Positions 53,050 through 61,936 of a DNA stretch of 64,000 nt are shown here, in pieces. The notes under the pieces were generated by a model that was given only the letters and a program-made list of their open reading frames with translations, was not told the origin of the DNA and searched no databases. The position numbers and the translations under genes were made by a program. The stretch lies in assembly GCF_042853465.1 (NCBI RefSeq), contig NZ_AP031497.1:3038001-3102000 (forward strand). The letters run 5' to 3'. Origin of the DNA: Simiduia litorea (lineage in GTDB: Bacteria > Pseudomonadota > Gammaproteobacteria > Pseudomonadales > Cellvibrionaceae). Numbering within the stretch: the first letter of the stretch is position 1; every line of letters begins with the position of its first letter.

Positions 53050-53511
53050 ATGAACCAGTCGACAATCAGTCAAGAACAAGTGATCGAAAACCTGAGCAAT
53101 AAAAGCAACTGGGTGCGCCTAGTGTATATGCTGATTTATGGTCTCGCCCTGCACATAGCCGGCATTATCATGTGGTTGCTTTGCACCGTTCAATTTGTCA
53201 TCACCATGATATTTGGCCAAGACAATGAAAACCTGCGCAAAATGGCGGCAACCATCAGTGACTATATCCACGAGGCGCTCGCCTTCGTTAGTTACAACAG
53301 CGAGAAAAAGCCCTTTCCCTTCGCCAAGGACGACGCCAAAGAGCCTGATGACAGCACCACCAGCAACACACACGACGCCGAAGGCGATGATGTGCATGAA
53401 AATACCAGTGCCAAAGCAAAAGATGAGCCTGTAACTATTGATGTAGAGCCCCAAGCCGTGGAAGATGCCCCTACAGATCTACCCGACGACAAAAAGGCGT
53501 CGGATAAATAA
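53050..53511 (+). CDS. DUF4389 family membrane protein
   Basis: 153 residues. The DUF4389 domain holds one long hydrophobic hairpin: NWVRLVYMLIYGLALHIAGIIMWLLCTVQFVITMIFGQDNENLRKMAATISDYIHEALAFVSYNSEKKPFPF. An acidic disordered tail follows. The family is of unknown function. It heads a likely operon with the LiaF-like gene and the LytS/LytTR pair. Confidence 0.83.
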   Translation: MNQSTISQEQVIENLSNKSNWVRLVYMLIYGLALHIAGIIMWLLCTVQFVITMIFGQDNENLRKMAATISDYIHEALAFVSYNSEKKPFPFAKDDAKEPDDSTTSNTHDAEGDDVHENTSAKAKDEPVTIDVEPQAVEDAPTDLPDDKKASDK

Positions 53512-53571
53512 AGCCAAGCCTAGTAAACAACACCGGCAAACCACGTCCAAACTATTCACGAGATAGATGCT

Positions 53572-54378
53572 ATGAACAATCACAAAGGTAACTTCACCCC
53601 GCGCACAGCATTCGGCTTAGGCCTCATTGCTTTTGCCGTACTGCTGTTTCTCAGCAACATCGGCATTCCCTTCTTGGGCGTGGTGCTGCGCAACTGGCCT
53701 GTGGTGTTGATCGTGGTTGGCGCGGTGATGTTTCAACACACTAAGAAGCAAAAAATAAAAAGTGGTAAAGCGCAGTATTTACCGCACACCTTGATTGCTG
53801 TGGGCATCTTGTTCCAACTTGCCAATATGCACATTTTAAACTTTGGCATTGGCGCCATTGTGGTACCCGTGGTACTCGCCTTTGTCGGCATCAACCTGCT
53901 GAAAAGCAAAGCCGACACAGCCAAACGGCACGAGCGCGACGGCAACGAGTCACAAGGGCAAATTATTGATGGCGAATGGATGAGCGAAAATGGTGATGAT
54001 CAAACCAGTTCAGCACAAGCCAATACCAACAACGATGACACAAAAATTGATGTGTTCACCGTGTTAGGTGGCGGTAATTTTTCTACCCGCTCCAAGCGCC
54101 TAACCGACGGCAACATCATCGCAATTCTGGGTGGCGCGGAAGTGGATATTCGCGAAGCCGACAGTCTAAAAAACACCTTAGAAATAGACATTATTGCGTT
54201 TATGGGCGGCGTTGAAATTAAAGTACCACCCCACTTCAATGTGACCGTGAAACTACTGCCACTTCTGGGCGGCGTCACCAATAAAACCACCTGCTTAGCC
54301 GATAAGATGGGCGTGCCGCCCAAACACCTGGTATTAACCGGCATGGCACTGATGGGTGGCGTAGAAATCACAAATTAA
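53572..54378 (+). CDS. LiaF-like membrane protein
   Basis: 268 residues. Four hydrophobic segments in the first 115 residues (LIAFAVLLFLSNIGIPFLGVVL, WPVVLIVVGAVMF, TLIAVGILFQLANMHILNF, AIVVPVVLAFVGINLL), then a linker and a C-terminal beta-solenoid-like domain with repeated GG turns (VFTVLGGGNFSTRSKRL, IIAILGGAEVDIREAD, IIAFMGGVEIKVP, LLGGVTN), as in LiaF/cell-wall-stress response proteins. LiaF family proteins restrain a sensor kinase under normal conditions; here it sits directly before a LytS-type kinase. Confidence 0.82.
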   Translation: MNNHKGNFTPRTAFGLGLIAFAVLLFLSNIGIPFLGVVLRNWPVVLIVVGAVMFQHTKKQKIKSGKAQYLPHTLIAVGILFQLANMHILNFGIGAIVVPVVLAFVGINLLKSKADTAKRHERDGNESQGQIIDGEWMSENGDDQTSSAQANTNNDDTKIDVFTVLGGGNFSTRSKRLTDGNIIAILGGAEVDIREADSLKNTLEIDIIAFMGGVEIKVPPHFNVTVKLLPLLGGVTNKTTCLADKMGVPPKHLVLTGMALMGGVEITN

Positions 54379-54428
54379 GTGGTTTCACAACAAATACCCA
54401 AACACAGCACTCAACACTAGCGCCTATT

Positions 54429-55514
54429 ATGCACCCCATCTTTAGCTCCAATCGCACTCTACTTAGCGTGGCCATACTCTGGAGCCTTCTATGCTGCCTG
54501 ATTGCTTTTCTGTTGATTAAACTGGATCAGCAAGGCCATGGTGCGCTGCTAATCACACTACAAACGCTACCGCTTTACGGTTTACTGCTATTTTTCGGCG
54601 CCTCCAATTATTATCTTTGCTTGCGCCTGCCACTGGCCAACACACCCATGCCAGTATTGTTGGTGGCGCAAACCCTTGCCGCGGCTATTACTATCGGTTT
54701 GTGGTTGGTGGTGGCTTTGGGTTGGAACTGGTTGCTCGATCAAATGAGTTTCCAGCACGCCGAGGCCATGTATTTTGACTTACTTATCGCCAATGTTTTA
54801 ATCGCGCTCGTACTCTACGTGGTTTGGATTTTAGTCCACTACGCCTACCTAGGCGCTAAAAGTGAAGAGCACACCAGCGCCCGCTCGTTAGAGCATCAAC
54901 TGCTGATTAAGAGTATTGAACTCGAGGCAATTAAGCTCACCGTGCACCCGCACTTTATGTACAACAGCCTAACCATGGTGGCAAACCTCTCTCTGGCCGC
55001 GCCAGAAAAAATACATGATATTTGCGTAAAAATGTCTGACTTCCTACGTTATAGCGTAACCTACGGCAAGCAAGACAAGGTGACCTTTGGCGATGAAATC
55101 ACTCATATTGAAAATTACCTCAGCATTGAGAAAGAGCGGTTTGGCGAACGCTTACGCGTGAATATGGCTATCGCGCCCGAGACACTCGATAAACCCACCA
55201 TCGCTCTGGTGCTATTTCCGCTCATCGAAAACTGTATAAAACATGGCATAGGGTCCCAGTTTGAACCGGGCTTTATCAGCATCGCAATCGAGCAACGGGA
55301 AACTCTTACTCATATATCTATTAGCAATAGCTTTGACCCCAGTGGCATAAAACCGCGTAGCACAAAACTCGGATTGTCGTCGTTAGAAAAACGCATCGCC
55401 TATAGCTTCGGCCCCGGCGCGCAGATGAAAGTAACCAAGCAACCAGGTCAATTCATGGTTGAGCTTTATTTACCTGCACTTAGTCAAAACCCCATCAGCC
55501 TGACAGGAGGTTAA
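54429..55514 (+). CDS. LytS/YehU-type sensor histidine kinase
   Basis: 361 residues. Four membrane segments (up to about residue 140) are followed by the His_kinase domain: phosphoacceptor TVHPHFMYNSLTM, then the ATP-binding N-box LIENCIKHGIG and G-box ISNSFDPSG...LGLSSLEKRI. It lacks a separate periplasmic sensor domain, so it may sense within the membrane or through the LiaF-like protein. The response regulator gene starts 8 bp later. Confidence 0.9.
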   Translation: MHPIFSSNRTLLSVAILWSLLCCLIAFLLIKLDQQGHGALLITLQTLPLYGLLLFFGASNYYLCLRLPLANTPMPVLLVAQTLAAAITIGLWLVVALGWNWLLDQMSFQHAEAMYFDLLIANVLIALVLYVVWILVHYAYLGAKSEEHTSARSLEHQLLIKSIELEAIKLTVHPHFMYNSLTMVANLSLAAPEKIHDICVKMSDFLRYSVTYGKQDKVTFGDEITHIENYLSIEKERFGERLRVNMAIAPETLDKPTIALVLFPLIENCIKHGIGSQFEPGFISIAIEQRETLTHISISNSFDPSGIKPRSTKLGLSSLEKRIAYSFGPGAQMKVTKQPGQFMVELYLPALSQNPISLTGG

Positions 55515-55522
55515 GTACGCAT

Positions 55523-56311
55523 ATGAATACGGATATCAATACGGAAACGGTTAAGAAAATAACGGCCATCGTTATCGACGACGAAGCACACGCGAGGCAA
55601 GCCTTAATCCATCAGCTTAACAAGCATTCTCACATCGATATTATTGCCGAGTGTGAAAACGGATTAACGGCCGTCAAGGCGATCAACGATTTGCAACCGC
55701 AGCTTATTTTTCTTGATGTACACATGCCAAAGCTCGATGGCTTTGAAGTCTTAGAGCTATTGGGAGACAGCGCGCCTATTACTGTATTCGCCACAGCGCA
55801 CGATGAATACGCCATACAAGCCTTTGAAAATAATGCACTGGATTATCTACTAAAGCCCATTAACAGTGCTAGGCTGGAGAAAACCATCGAGCGAATTGCG
55901 CAGCGGTTAAACCTGCACGATACCGACACCACAGCCACGAAAGCACTTATTCAAGATATTCGACAACAGCAAGCGCCACTGCAGCGGGTGCTGATTCGAG
56001 ACAAGGGCGATGTGCATGTGATTGCCACGAGCGATATTATCGCTATAGAGGCAGCCGACGATTATGTTGTCATCCACACCAGCGAGGCCTCGCATATCAA
56101 ACAAGATAGAATTAACAATTTCGAACAGCTGTTAGACCCCAGTCAATTCTGCCGGATTCATCGCTCCACCATTATCAACCTTGACTATCTGAAAGGCATT
56201 GAGACAGAGGGCAAGGATAATCGCTACGCCAATATGAAACTAAACGAGAAAAACGCTAAGCAATTTTCCATTAGCCGAAGTGGCTATACTAAATTATTGG
56301 CGGTGCTGTAA
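55523..56311 (+). CDS. LytTR-family response regulator
   Basis: 262 residues. Receiver domain with phospho-acceptor Asp65 in LIFLDVHMPKLDG and the DD acidic pair at 19-20. The LytTR DNA-binding domain (about 155-262) has RVLIRDKGDVHVIATSDIIAIEAADDYVVIHT and FCRIHRSTIINLDYLKGIE. Partner of the adjacent kinase; target promoters not visible, but the upstream membrane genes are obvious candidates. Confidence 0.93.
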   Translation: MNTDINTETVKKITAIVIDDEAHARQALIHQLNKHSHIDIIAECENGLTAVKAINDLQPQLIFLDVHMPKLDGFEVLELLGDSAPITVFATAHDEYAIQAFENNALDYLLKPINSARLEKTIERIAQRLNLHDTDTTATKALIQDIRQQQAPLQRVLIRDKGDVHVIATSDIIAIEAADDYVVIHTSEASHIKQDRINNFEQLLDPSQFCRIHRSTIINLDYLKGIETEGKDNRYANMKLNEKNAKQFSISRSGYTKLLAVL

Positions 56312-56333
56312 ATTTGCGAAACGAGAACAATAA

Positions 56334-56705
56334 CTAATCATCTCGCGTTAGCACCTCCAGCAACTCGATATCGAACAGTAAATTCGAGTTAGGGGCAATA
56401 TGCTGACCCACTTGCCGATCACCATAGGCTAAATGTGCGGGTACAAAGAGCTTTCGCTTACCGCCCACTCGCATCCCCTCCAGACCTAAATCCCAACCTT
56501 TGATCACACGCCCTGTACCAATCACGCACTGAAAGGGCCTACCTTTTAACGCGCTCGAATCAAACACAGTGCCGTCTTCTAACCGGCCAGTATAATGCGC
56601 CGTAATCAGCGCGCCTTTACTTATCAGCTTGCCTTCACCCAGCACGACATCGTCGACCCGTAAAATCTTGTTCATATCGTTAACGCCGCAAATAAATAGG
56701 TGCAT
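56334..56705 (-). CDS. FKBP-type peptidyl-prolyl isomerase
   Basis: 123 residues. Single FKBP domain: ISKGALITAHYTGRLEDGTVFDSS, GRPFQCVIGTGRVIKGWDLGLEGMRVGGKRKLFVPAHLAYGDR, then NSNLLFDIELLEVL. No signal peptide, so cytoplasmic. An alternative start ATG at 56675 (MNKILRVDD) gives a length closer to other FKBPs; neither start has a clear ribosome-binding site. Convergent with the LytTR gene. Confidence 0.87.
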   Translation of the reverse strand: MHLFICGVNDMNKILRVDDVVLGEGKLISKGALITAHYTGRLEDGTVFDSSALKGRPFQCVIGTGRVIKGWDLGLEGMRVGGKRKLFVPAHLAYGDRQVGQHIAPNSNLLFDIELLEVLTRDD

Positions 56706-56997
56706 AGTTACTTCAATCGCTAAGGTTACCCACCGCGCATCGAAATGTCTAAATTAAATCTGCTGCTGAACCCACAGCGTTAACACCTAAAGTGACGGGA
56801 CGATTGGAAAAATAGGCCTAGTGAACCTAGACGGCCAGCCTTTTCCCTGCCCATCTAACCTCATCTTAGCTTTATTCCTCCTATCTGATGCTAGGCGCAA
56901 TTCATCCCCTATGCGCGACGGGACGATTGTTCTCGGTGCGCCGCTTGGGCACAATAGGCTGCTATCAAAACTCAGGTTTTATGACAAGGGAATGGGC
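56706..56997. other. Intergenic region before the FG-GAP gene
   Basis: 292 bp without a supported gene; an in-frame upstream extension of the next gene exists but has no signal-like character. GACGGGACGATTG occurs twice (56794-56806 and 56917-56929). Confidence 0.4.
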
Positions 56998-58569
56998 ATG
57001 ACAATACGTAAAGCAGGCACCGTCATCGGGCGTTTATCAAACGCGGCGCTTACCTTGGGTTTTACTGCTTGCACACAAGCAGCAAGTTTTGACTTTGAAG
57101 AGTACACAATCGACACGGGCCTCGCGCCCGCCAGCGCGCCTTTTGCGGCAGACCTCATCGCCGGCCAGGGCAAAGAAATTGCCATTATTGTTAACGATGA
57201 AAAATCCGAGCGACAGCTGCTTGTTTATCAATATGAGCCAAGTGCTAACGCCTACCTTGAACGAGATAGGGTTGCCATCAGCAGAGAATTTCACACCTTT
57301 GACCTGAGTGAGCCGGTCGCCAAACCGCCTAGTCCAGAACAACATGCCGCTGATCCACAGGCATCAATACAACAATCGTTGTTTTTTTTAAGCAGCCATA
57401 AACTTTATAAATATACTCCGGCCACGATCGACAAACCAGGTAACTTGCTGCCGGTTCTCAACCTAAAAACACTAATCCTCAAAGACGACGCTGATTTCTT
57501 GGCGCGTGGGGATTTTGTCCGCGATATCAACCACGATAGCTACCCTGATCTTCTGGTGGCCGACTTTGAAGCCACACAAATATTTATCGGTACCGAAAGC
57601 GGTTATCAGTTGCAATCACTGCCGATAAAAGCGGATGTTATCGTCGACAACCGCGGAGCCACCTACGCCAATCCAAAACTATTTTTGGCAGACATGAACT
57701 CGGATAAACGCCTCGACATCGTAAAAGTCGAAACAGGCGCTCTCGTTATCCATCTGCAAGATCAACAGCAGCATTTTGGTGAACAGCCAACACAATTGGC
57801 GATTGCCGCAAACATTCATGGCACCGATTGGTGGCACAAACGCGATAGTAACGGCGACGAGCTAGACCAAAGTGACTTGAGCTACCGAAAGGTCGATGAG
57901 ATCAAAGACATCAACAACGATGGCCTAGCCGATATGATCGTGCGCTTTACCCAAAGCTCTGGCGTACTGGATAGAAGTAATGATTATGAGATTTACCTAG
58001 GCCAGCGCACAGAGGGGCGCCTCTCACTGCCACTTCAACCCACCAGCAGTATTCAGGCCGAGGGTACCTTATCCGGTATAGAGCTTGTTGACATAAATGG
58101 CGACGATATATTTGAAGTTATGCTGTCTGGCTTCGACATAGGTCTCACCCAAATTATTGGCGCACTTATTTCAGGCAGTATTAATCAAGACGTCTACATA
58201 TTCGCCCAAGACCAAGCAGCTAATTTCGATGACGCGCCGCTCATGAAAGAAAACGTCAATTTGAATTTCAGCCTAAGCTCCGGGCGCTCAGGCAGCGCCG
58301 TCGTCGAACTCGCTGATCTCAATGGCGATGGGCACAAAGAACTCTTACTGTCGAAAAACAACAAAGCCCTGTCGATTTATGCAGGCCTGCCTGAAAAAGC
58401 TAACTTCGAACGCAAAGCCAGCCGCTACAAAACGCTATTACCGGAAGACAACAGTAAACTTAGCGTGACCGACATGAACGACGACAGTAAAGAAGACATT
58501 ATTTTTCATTATGGCAAGCTCGACAAACGAGAACTGTCGAGCACCATTAAAGTGCTCATCGCAAAATAG
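56998..58569 (+). CDS. Exported FG-GAP/VCBS repeat protein
   Basis: 523 residues. The N-terminus MTIRKAGTVIGRLSNAALTLGFTAC looks like a lipoprotein-type signal (FTAC, not a perfect lipobox). Six Ca-binding loops of the type DxNxDxxxD follow: DINHDSYPD, DMNSDKRLD, DINNDGLAD, DINGDDIFE, DLNGDGHKE and DMNDDSKED, as in FG-GAP beta-propellers. The start at 56998 follows AAGGGA at good spacing; a frame open back to 56821 lacks such support. Likely outer-surface binding protein, partner unknown. Confidence 0.78.
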   Translation: MTIRKAGTVIGRLSNAALTLGFTACTQAASFDFEEYTIDTGLAPASAPFAADLIAGQGKEIAIIVNDEKSERQLLVYQYEPSANAYLERDRVAISREFHTFDLSEPVAKPPSPEQHAADPQASIQQSLFFLSSHKLYKYTPATIDKPGNLLPVLNLKTLILKDDADFLARGDFVRDINHDSYPDLLVADFEATQIFIGTESGYQLQSLPIKADVIVDNRGATYANPKLFLADMNSDKRLDIVKVETGALVIHLQDQQQHFGEQPTQLAIAANIHGTDWWHKRDSNGDELDQSDLSYRKVDEIKDINNDGLADMIVRFTQSSGVLDRSNDYEIYLGQRTEGRLSLPLQPTSSIQAEGTLSGIELVDINGDDIFEVMLSGFDIGLTQIIGALISGSINQDVYIFAQDQAANFDDAPLMKENVNLNFSLSSGRSGSAVVELADLNGDGHKELLLSKNNKALSIYAGLPEKANFERKASRYKTLLPEDNSKLSVTDMNDDSKEDIIFHYGKLDKRELSSTIKVLIAK

Positions 58570-58596
58570 CCTAGCGTCAACCAACAGCACCCAGCC

Positions 58597-58905
58597 ATGC
58601 GAAAAACCGATAAAAAAATCGACAACGCAATCATTGAAGCACTCACTGAGGTCTGTGAATCAGCCCTCAAGCAATACTCTGGATTCCTATGGCTCAGCCA
58701 CTTAGTCAACTACACTCATTTTCCTCGCAGTTTGCAGGTGATATGTGTTTTTGACAGTGAGGAATACCTGAGTCAATTTAACGCTCACCCAAACCAGCGA
58801 GAACTACGAACATTGATTAAGCAGCGCTTGAGTGAAATAGGCGTCGCTATTAACGATAAACAAGTCACTTTTGTGACCAAGGATCAATGGAGAAAATACC
58901 ACTAA
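58597..58905 (+). CDS. Conserved hypothetical protein
   Basis: 102 residues (MRKTDKKIDNAIIEALTEVCESAL, FLWLSHLVNYTHFPRSLQVICVFDSEEYL, ending WRKYH). I have seen such proteins in marine gammaproteobacteria, but cannot give a family with certainty. Soluble, no signal. It starts 28 bp after the FG-GAP stop and might be co-transcribed. Confidence 0.6.
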   Translation: MRKTDKKIDNAIIEALTEVCESALKQYSGFLWLSHLVNYTHFPRSLQVICVFDSEEYLSQFNAHPNQRELRTLIKQRLSEIGVAINDKQVTFVTKDQWRKYH

Positions 58906-59228
58906 GCGTTGCACCAACGTCGCTTGCCAAGCCGTCAGTCAACGACATCACCACGATATACCGTGTGTTTGAATCTGGGCAGCCCCGCGATCTCGTAGCT
59001 CGAGGACGCCGGTACCACGTGATTCACAGGCCCATTATGTATCGCCATTGCGCTATAAACGCTTTGCTTTTTAAAACCATGGCTTAGGCCCACCCCAAAA
59101 AAAACAACACGAGTTGCCGTTGATATTTTTATGCTAGGATGAAATCGATAGCTATAGCGATGAAAAATCACCAACACAGCGTAGATAACGATGCGTCTCA
59201 CTATCTAAGTTTGAAAAGGAGTAAGAAG
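58906..59228. other. Intergenic region
   Basis: 323 bp. A 66-codon frame at 58887-59087 overlaps the previous gene and reads as shadow sequence. A run of eight A at about 59096 and scattered palindromes are the only features. Confidence 0.35.
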
Positions 59229-59762
59229 ATGGCATACATGGATCATCTCTATCGACCGGAAAATATTATTGGCTACAGCGGCGTTCTCACCAGCAACCCG
59301 ACAGTGTATTTTTGTGCACCCTCGACCGGTCAGAACGGCTTACCGAAAACGACGTTAGTCGGCAAAAACCAACAGATACTGTTTTTGAATGGGCATATCA
59401 CCCAAGCGCACGACGATCCACGCAATATTGGCCGAGAAAAGGTGTGTGAATCTTGGTCGTATAGCATCATGAACGCGGGCAAGGAACACGATGACAGCGG
59501 TTTAATTAAGTCTGGTCAAAAGGCGCTACAAGAGACCTATCACCAGAGCGAAGTTGCGCCCGACAATCGTCATTTCTTTGCGACGCCCGATGGCTTTTCC
59601 GACTTTCACATCAGCCGATCGACCTTCACTGCCGTGCGACCGAAAGATAGCGAGGCACTCAAGACGCTTGCCACCGCTATCTCGAAATTTCCATTGGTGA
59701 AAAAAATGTACGGCCGCATTCGAGACAATGAATACACAGATCTCAAGCAGACTAGCGGCTAA
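59229..59762 (+). CDS. Hypothetical protein of unknown family
   Basis: 177 residues starting MAYMDHLYRPENIIGYSG. The ATG at 59229 is chosen because AAGGAG lies 7 bases upstream; an open frame back to 59139 has no such site. It has a GxNGLPKTTLVG stretch and many polar residues, no signal and no membrane segment. I do not recognise it. Codon usage and the strong ribosome-binding site suggest it is a real gene. Confidence 0.6.
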   Translation: MAYMDHLYRPENIIGYSGVLTSNPTVYFCAPSTGQNGLPKTTLVGKNQQILFLNGHITQAHDDPRNIGREKVCESWSYSIMNAGKEHDDSGLIKSGQKALQETYHQSEVAPDNRHFFATPDGFSDFHISRSTFTAVRPKDSEALKTLATAISKFPLVKKMYGRIRDNEYTDLKQTSG

Positions 59763-59802
59763 GCTAAACGTTAGCCTGCGCAAGACCTCGTAAGCCAGCC
59801 TT

Positions 59803-59833
59803 AGCAGCGCCGGAGAAATTATCTGGCGCTGCT
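59803..59833. terminator. Hairpin between convergent genes
   Basis: AGCAGCGCC and GGCGCTGCT form a 9-bp GC-rich stem with a 13-nt loop, between 59762 and 59872. The T-run is weak. Confidence 0.45.
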
Positions 59834-59871
59834 TGGTAAAATTAAGCCAGGTACCAAGCCAACAGCTAACA

Positions 59872-61338
59872 CTATTCCCGCCCTGCGCTCACTATATCAG
59901 CTGGCACTAAGCCAGCCCCATGAGCAGCGCTTGGCAAGGCGGCGCGCAAAAAAAACAACGCCAGTAGCAATAGGGCAATATTCACCGCAAGGGTGACGCC
60001 TTGGAAAGCGGAGGCACCAAAGTGCAGACCATAACTGAGCAACAAAAATAACAAGGCCAATCCCGTGCCCAATTGATAACGGCGACGTATTTGCGCTGGC
60101 TCAATTTGCCATCTAGCCCAAATACATAGACACAGCAAACTCAACCAGAACACCCATTCACCAGGCCCATGTAATAGCACTTGCACCGGTGCACTCAATG
60201 TAAGCGCCAACGGCAAACCCCAAACAAAACCGGCCCAAAGCCGATCCAACGCGTCAGCGCGTCCCCGCTTGGCCAGCCAAATATTGATGCCGGTTACCGA
60301 CACGACCGTTAGCGCCAAACCCAGCACGACATACAAAAATTTGACCGCGACACCGCCAAAGTGACCAAAATGAAGACGATAAACGGAATACACAATCTGT
60401 TTGGCGGCCGGGCCGTCGAGAAAGCCGTCGCGCTGAATGAAATTACCGGCCAAATTAAACACATAATTTTCAGAGTAAATCAGCCGCTCGGGCTGACGCA
60501 CAAAGAACTCCATAAACGCCGTCTCGGTGCCGGCATCGTGCAGAATCATAAACAGCGGTTCGCCGCCGGGTGAGAGCTCGGCCAGCTGCCCATAGGCCTT
60601 TGCTATCTCTGGCATTCGAACTGTTTGCACCAGCTCAGGTTCTGCGCCAAACGCTTGCTCAATAATTTGCTGCTGATCGCCATCGTAAAATACTTGTGCG
60701 TAAAGCCCCATCACCAAGAGCGCACCGCCAAAGTAGGCGCCGGTCACGGCAATCATCAGATGAAAGGGCGCAGCCCACACACTCAAGCGGTTATGAATAT
60801 CCACTTGCCGCAACCGATAACTGCCGCCGCTGCGCAGCCGAAACGCATCGCGCAGAATACTCGGGTGCGCCAGAAATCCTGAAATAATCAATCCCACCAA
60901 CAAGGCGCCCGCCGCACTTACAATGATGAGCCCAAGGCGCTCGGGCAAATGCAAGTTAATGTGCAGCCCGGTAATCAGATGAGAGAAATCATCGTATGCG
61001 CGCTCGCCCATGGTGCCATCGGCGTTTAGGTAGTAACTCGCTTGGCTATCGGCAACTTTCATCATCGGCAAGGCCGTAGAAGGAAACACCAAGTACAGAT
61101 GATCTTCTGGCGCTTCCATACTGGCGAACCAACGCTGAAAGCCGGTTTCTGCGGCCACCGGGTCTAGCTCTGAATAAGACGCGGCCAGGGGTTGTTCCCA
61201 GCGCTCGATTTCTTCAAAAAAAACCGCCAATGTTCCGGTGAGACAGATGGCGTACATAACGGCGCCGAGCATTAAGCCCAACCAACTGTGCGCCGATAAC
61301 GCGGGCTTAACCAAGTTTTTTAGTGTTTGCAGAAGCAT
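59872..61338 (-). CDS. PepSY-associated membrane protein (iron-uptake type)
   Basis: 488 residues. Layout of the PepSY_TM family: HSWLGLMLGAVMYAICLTGTLAVFFEEIERWEQP (first helix with His), a periplasmic PepSY part, HLITGLHINLHLPERLGLIIVSAAGALLVG, RLRQVDIHNRLSVWAAPFHLMIAVTGAYFG, YRLHFGHFGGVAVKFLYVVLGLALTVVSVTG, and three further helices at the end. The conserved histidines suggest haem binding, as proposed for reductases near siderophore receptors. It is in a block with a TonB-dependent siderophore receptor. Confidence 0.85.
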   Translation of the reverse strand: MLLQTLKNLVKPALSAHSWLGLMLGAVMYAICLTGTLAVFFEEIERWEQPLAASYSELDPVAAETGFQRWFASMEAPEDHLYLVFPSTALPMMKVADSQASYYLNADGTMGERAYDDFSHLITGLHINLHLPERLGLIIVSAAGALLVGLIISGFLAHPSILRDAFRLRSGGSYRLRQVDIHNRLSVWAAPFHLMIAVTGAYFGGALLVMGLYAQVFYDGDQQQIIEQAFGAEPELVQTVRMPEIAKAYGQLAELSPGGEPLFMILHDAGTETAFMEFFVRQPERLIYSENYVFNLAGNFIQRDGFLDGPAAKQIVYSVYRLHFGHFGGVAVKFLYVVLGLALTVVSVTGINIWLAKRGRADALDRLWAGFVWGLPLALTLSAPVQVLLHGPGEWVFWLSLLCLCIWARWQIEPAQIRRRYQLGTGLALLFLLLSYGLHFGASAFQGVTLAVNIALLLLALFFLRAALPSAAHGAGLVPADIVSAGRE

Positions 61339-61339
61339 G

Positions 61340-61888
61340 TTATTGCGCCAAGAATAAAAGAAATACAGACGCCATCATGGCAAAGCCTGACGACCAGATG
61401 ATTGGCTTACGCACGCGCTCGGCGGCGCACAACCAAATCGCCAAAAGCCCCCAAAACAGGACCTGAAAAAGTAGCGCCCAAACGAGTCGCGCTAGATGAC
61501 TAACCGGTAACAATTGCACCAACGCCACTGCCACCAAGGTGCTGCACAGCGCGGTAAACACCAACAATGCCAGCACTCGAACGCCAATCAGCCAAGGTGC
61601 TGGCGCCGTGTTTGGGGCTGTATTGGCGCGCGCATAATTGTTCCTTCGCTCACCTCGCCACTGGGGCAACAAGGGTAACCAGGCCACCAAGGGCACGAGG
61701 AATAACGCAAACACCACACCAAACTCCGTGCCTGCACTCTGCATCCAAGCCCACACGCTCAGCACCAATAGCCCCCAACCGAGCCACAATACTGGCCAGT
61801 GGCGCTGGCGCTGACGCCAAGTCCAATACACCAACGCCAACCCCATAACAGTCATCAAAGGGGCCACCCAAACAATGAAGTGCATCAT
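61340..61888 (-). CDS. Small membrane protein between receptor and PepSY gene
   Basis: 182 residues with five hydrophobic segments (VAPLMTVMGLALVYWTW, VLWLGWGLLVLSVWAWM, GVVFALFLVPLVAWLPLL, LALLVFTALCSTLVAVALVQLL, LVWALLFQVLFWGLLAIWLC). Similar small proteins of unknown function often accompany PepSY membrane proteins. Two ATGs lie in tandem at the start. A terminator hairpin with its T-run ends only 3 bp before the first ATG, so there is no room for a normal ribosome-binding site. Confidence 0.65.
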   Translation of the reverse strand: MMHFIVWVAPLMTVMGLALVYWTWRQRQRHWPVLWLGWGLLVLSVWAWMQSAGTEFGVVFALFLVPLVAWLPLLPQWRGERRNNYARANTAPNTAPAPWLIGVRVLALLVFTALCSTLVAVALVQLLPVSHLARLVWALLFQVLFWGLLAIWLCAAERVRKPIIWSSGFAMMASVFLLFLAQ

Positions 61889-61891
61889 AAG

Positions 61892-61915
61892 AAAAAGGCC
61901 CGCAATCTACGGGCC
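61892..61915 (-). terminator. Terminator between receptor and downstream iron genes
   Basis: On the minus strand GGCCCG-TAGATTG-CGGGCC is followed by TTTTT. It should limit read-through from the receptor gene into the membrane-protein genes. Confidence 0.82.
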
Positions 61916-61936
61916 GCTCCGAGCAAAGAGAGTGAA

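Noticed and set aside
58887..59087. 66-codon plus-strand frame
   Set aside because: Overlaps the end of the previous gene and lacks a ribosome-binding site.
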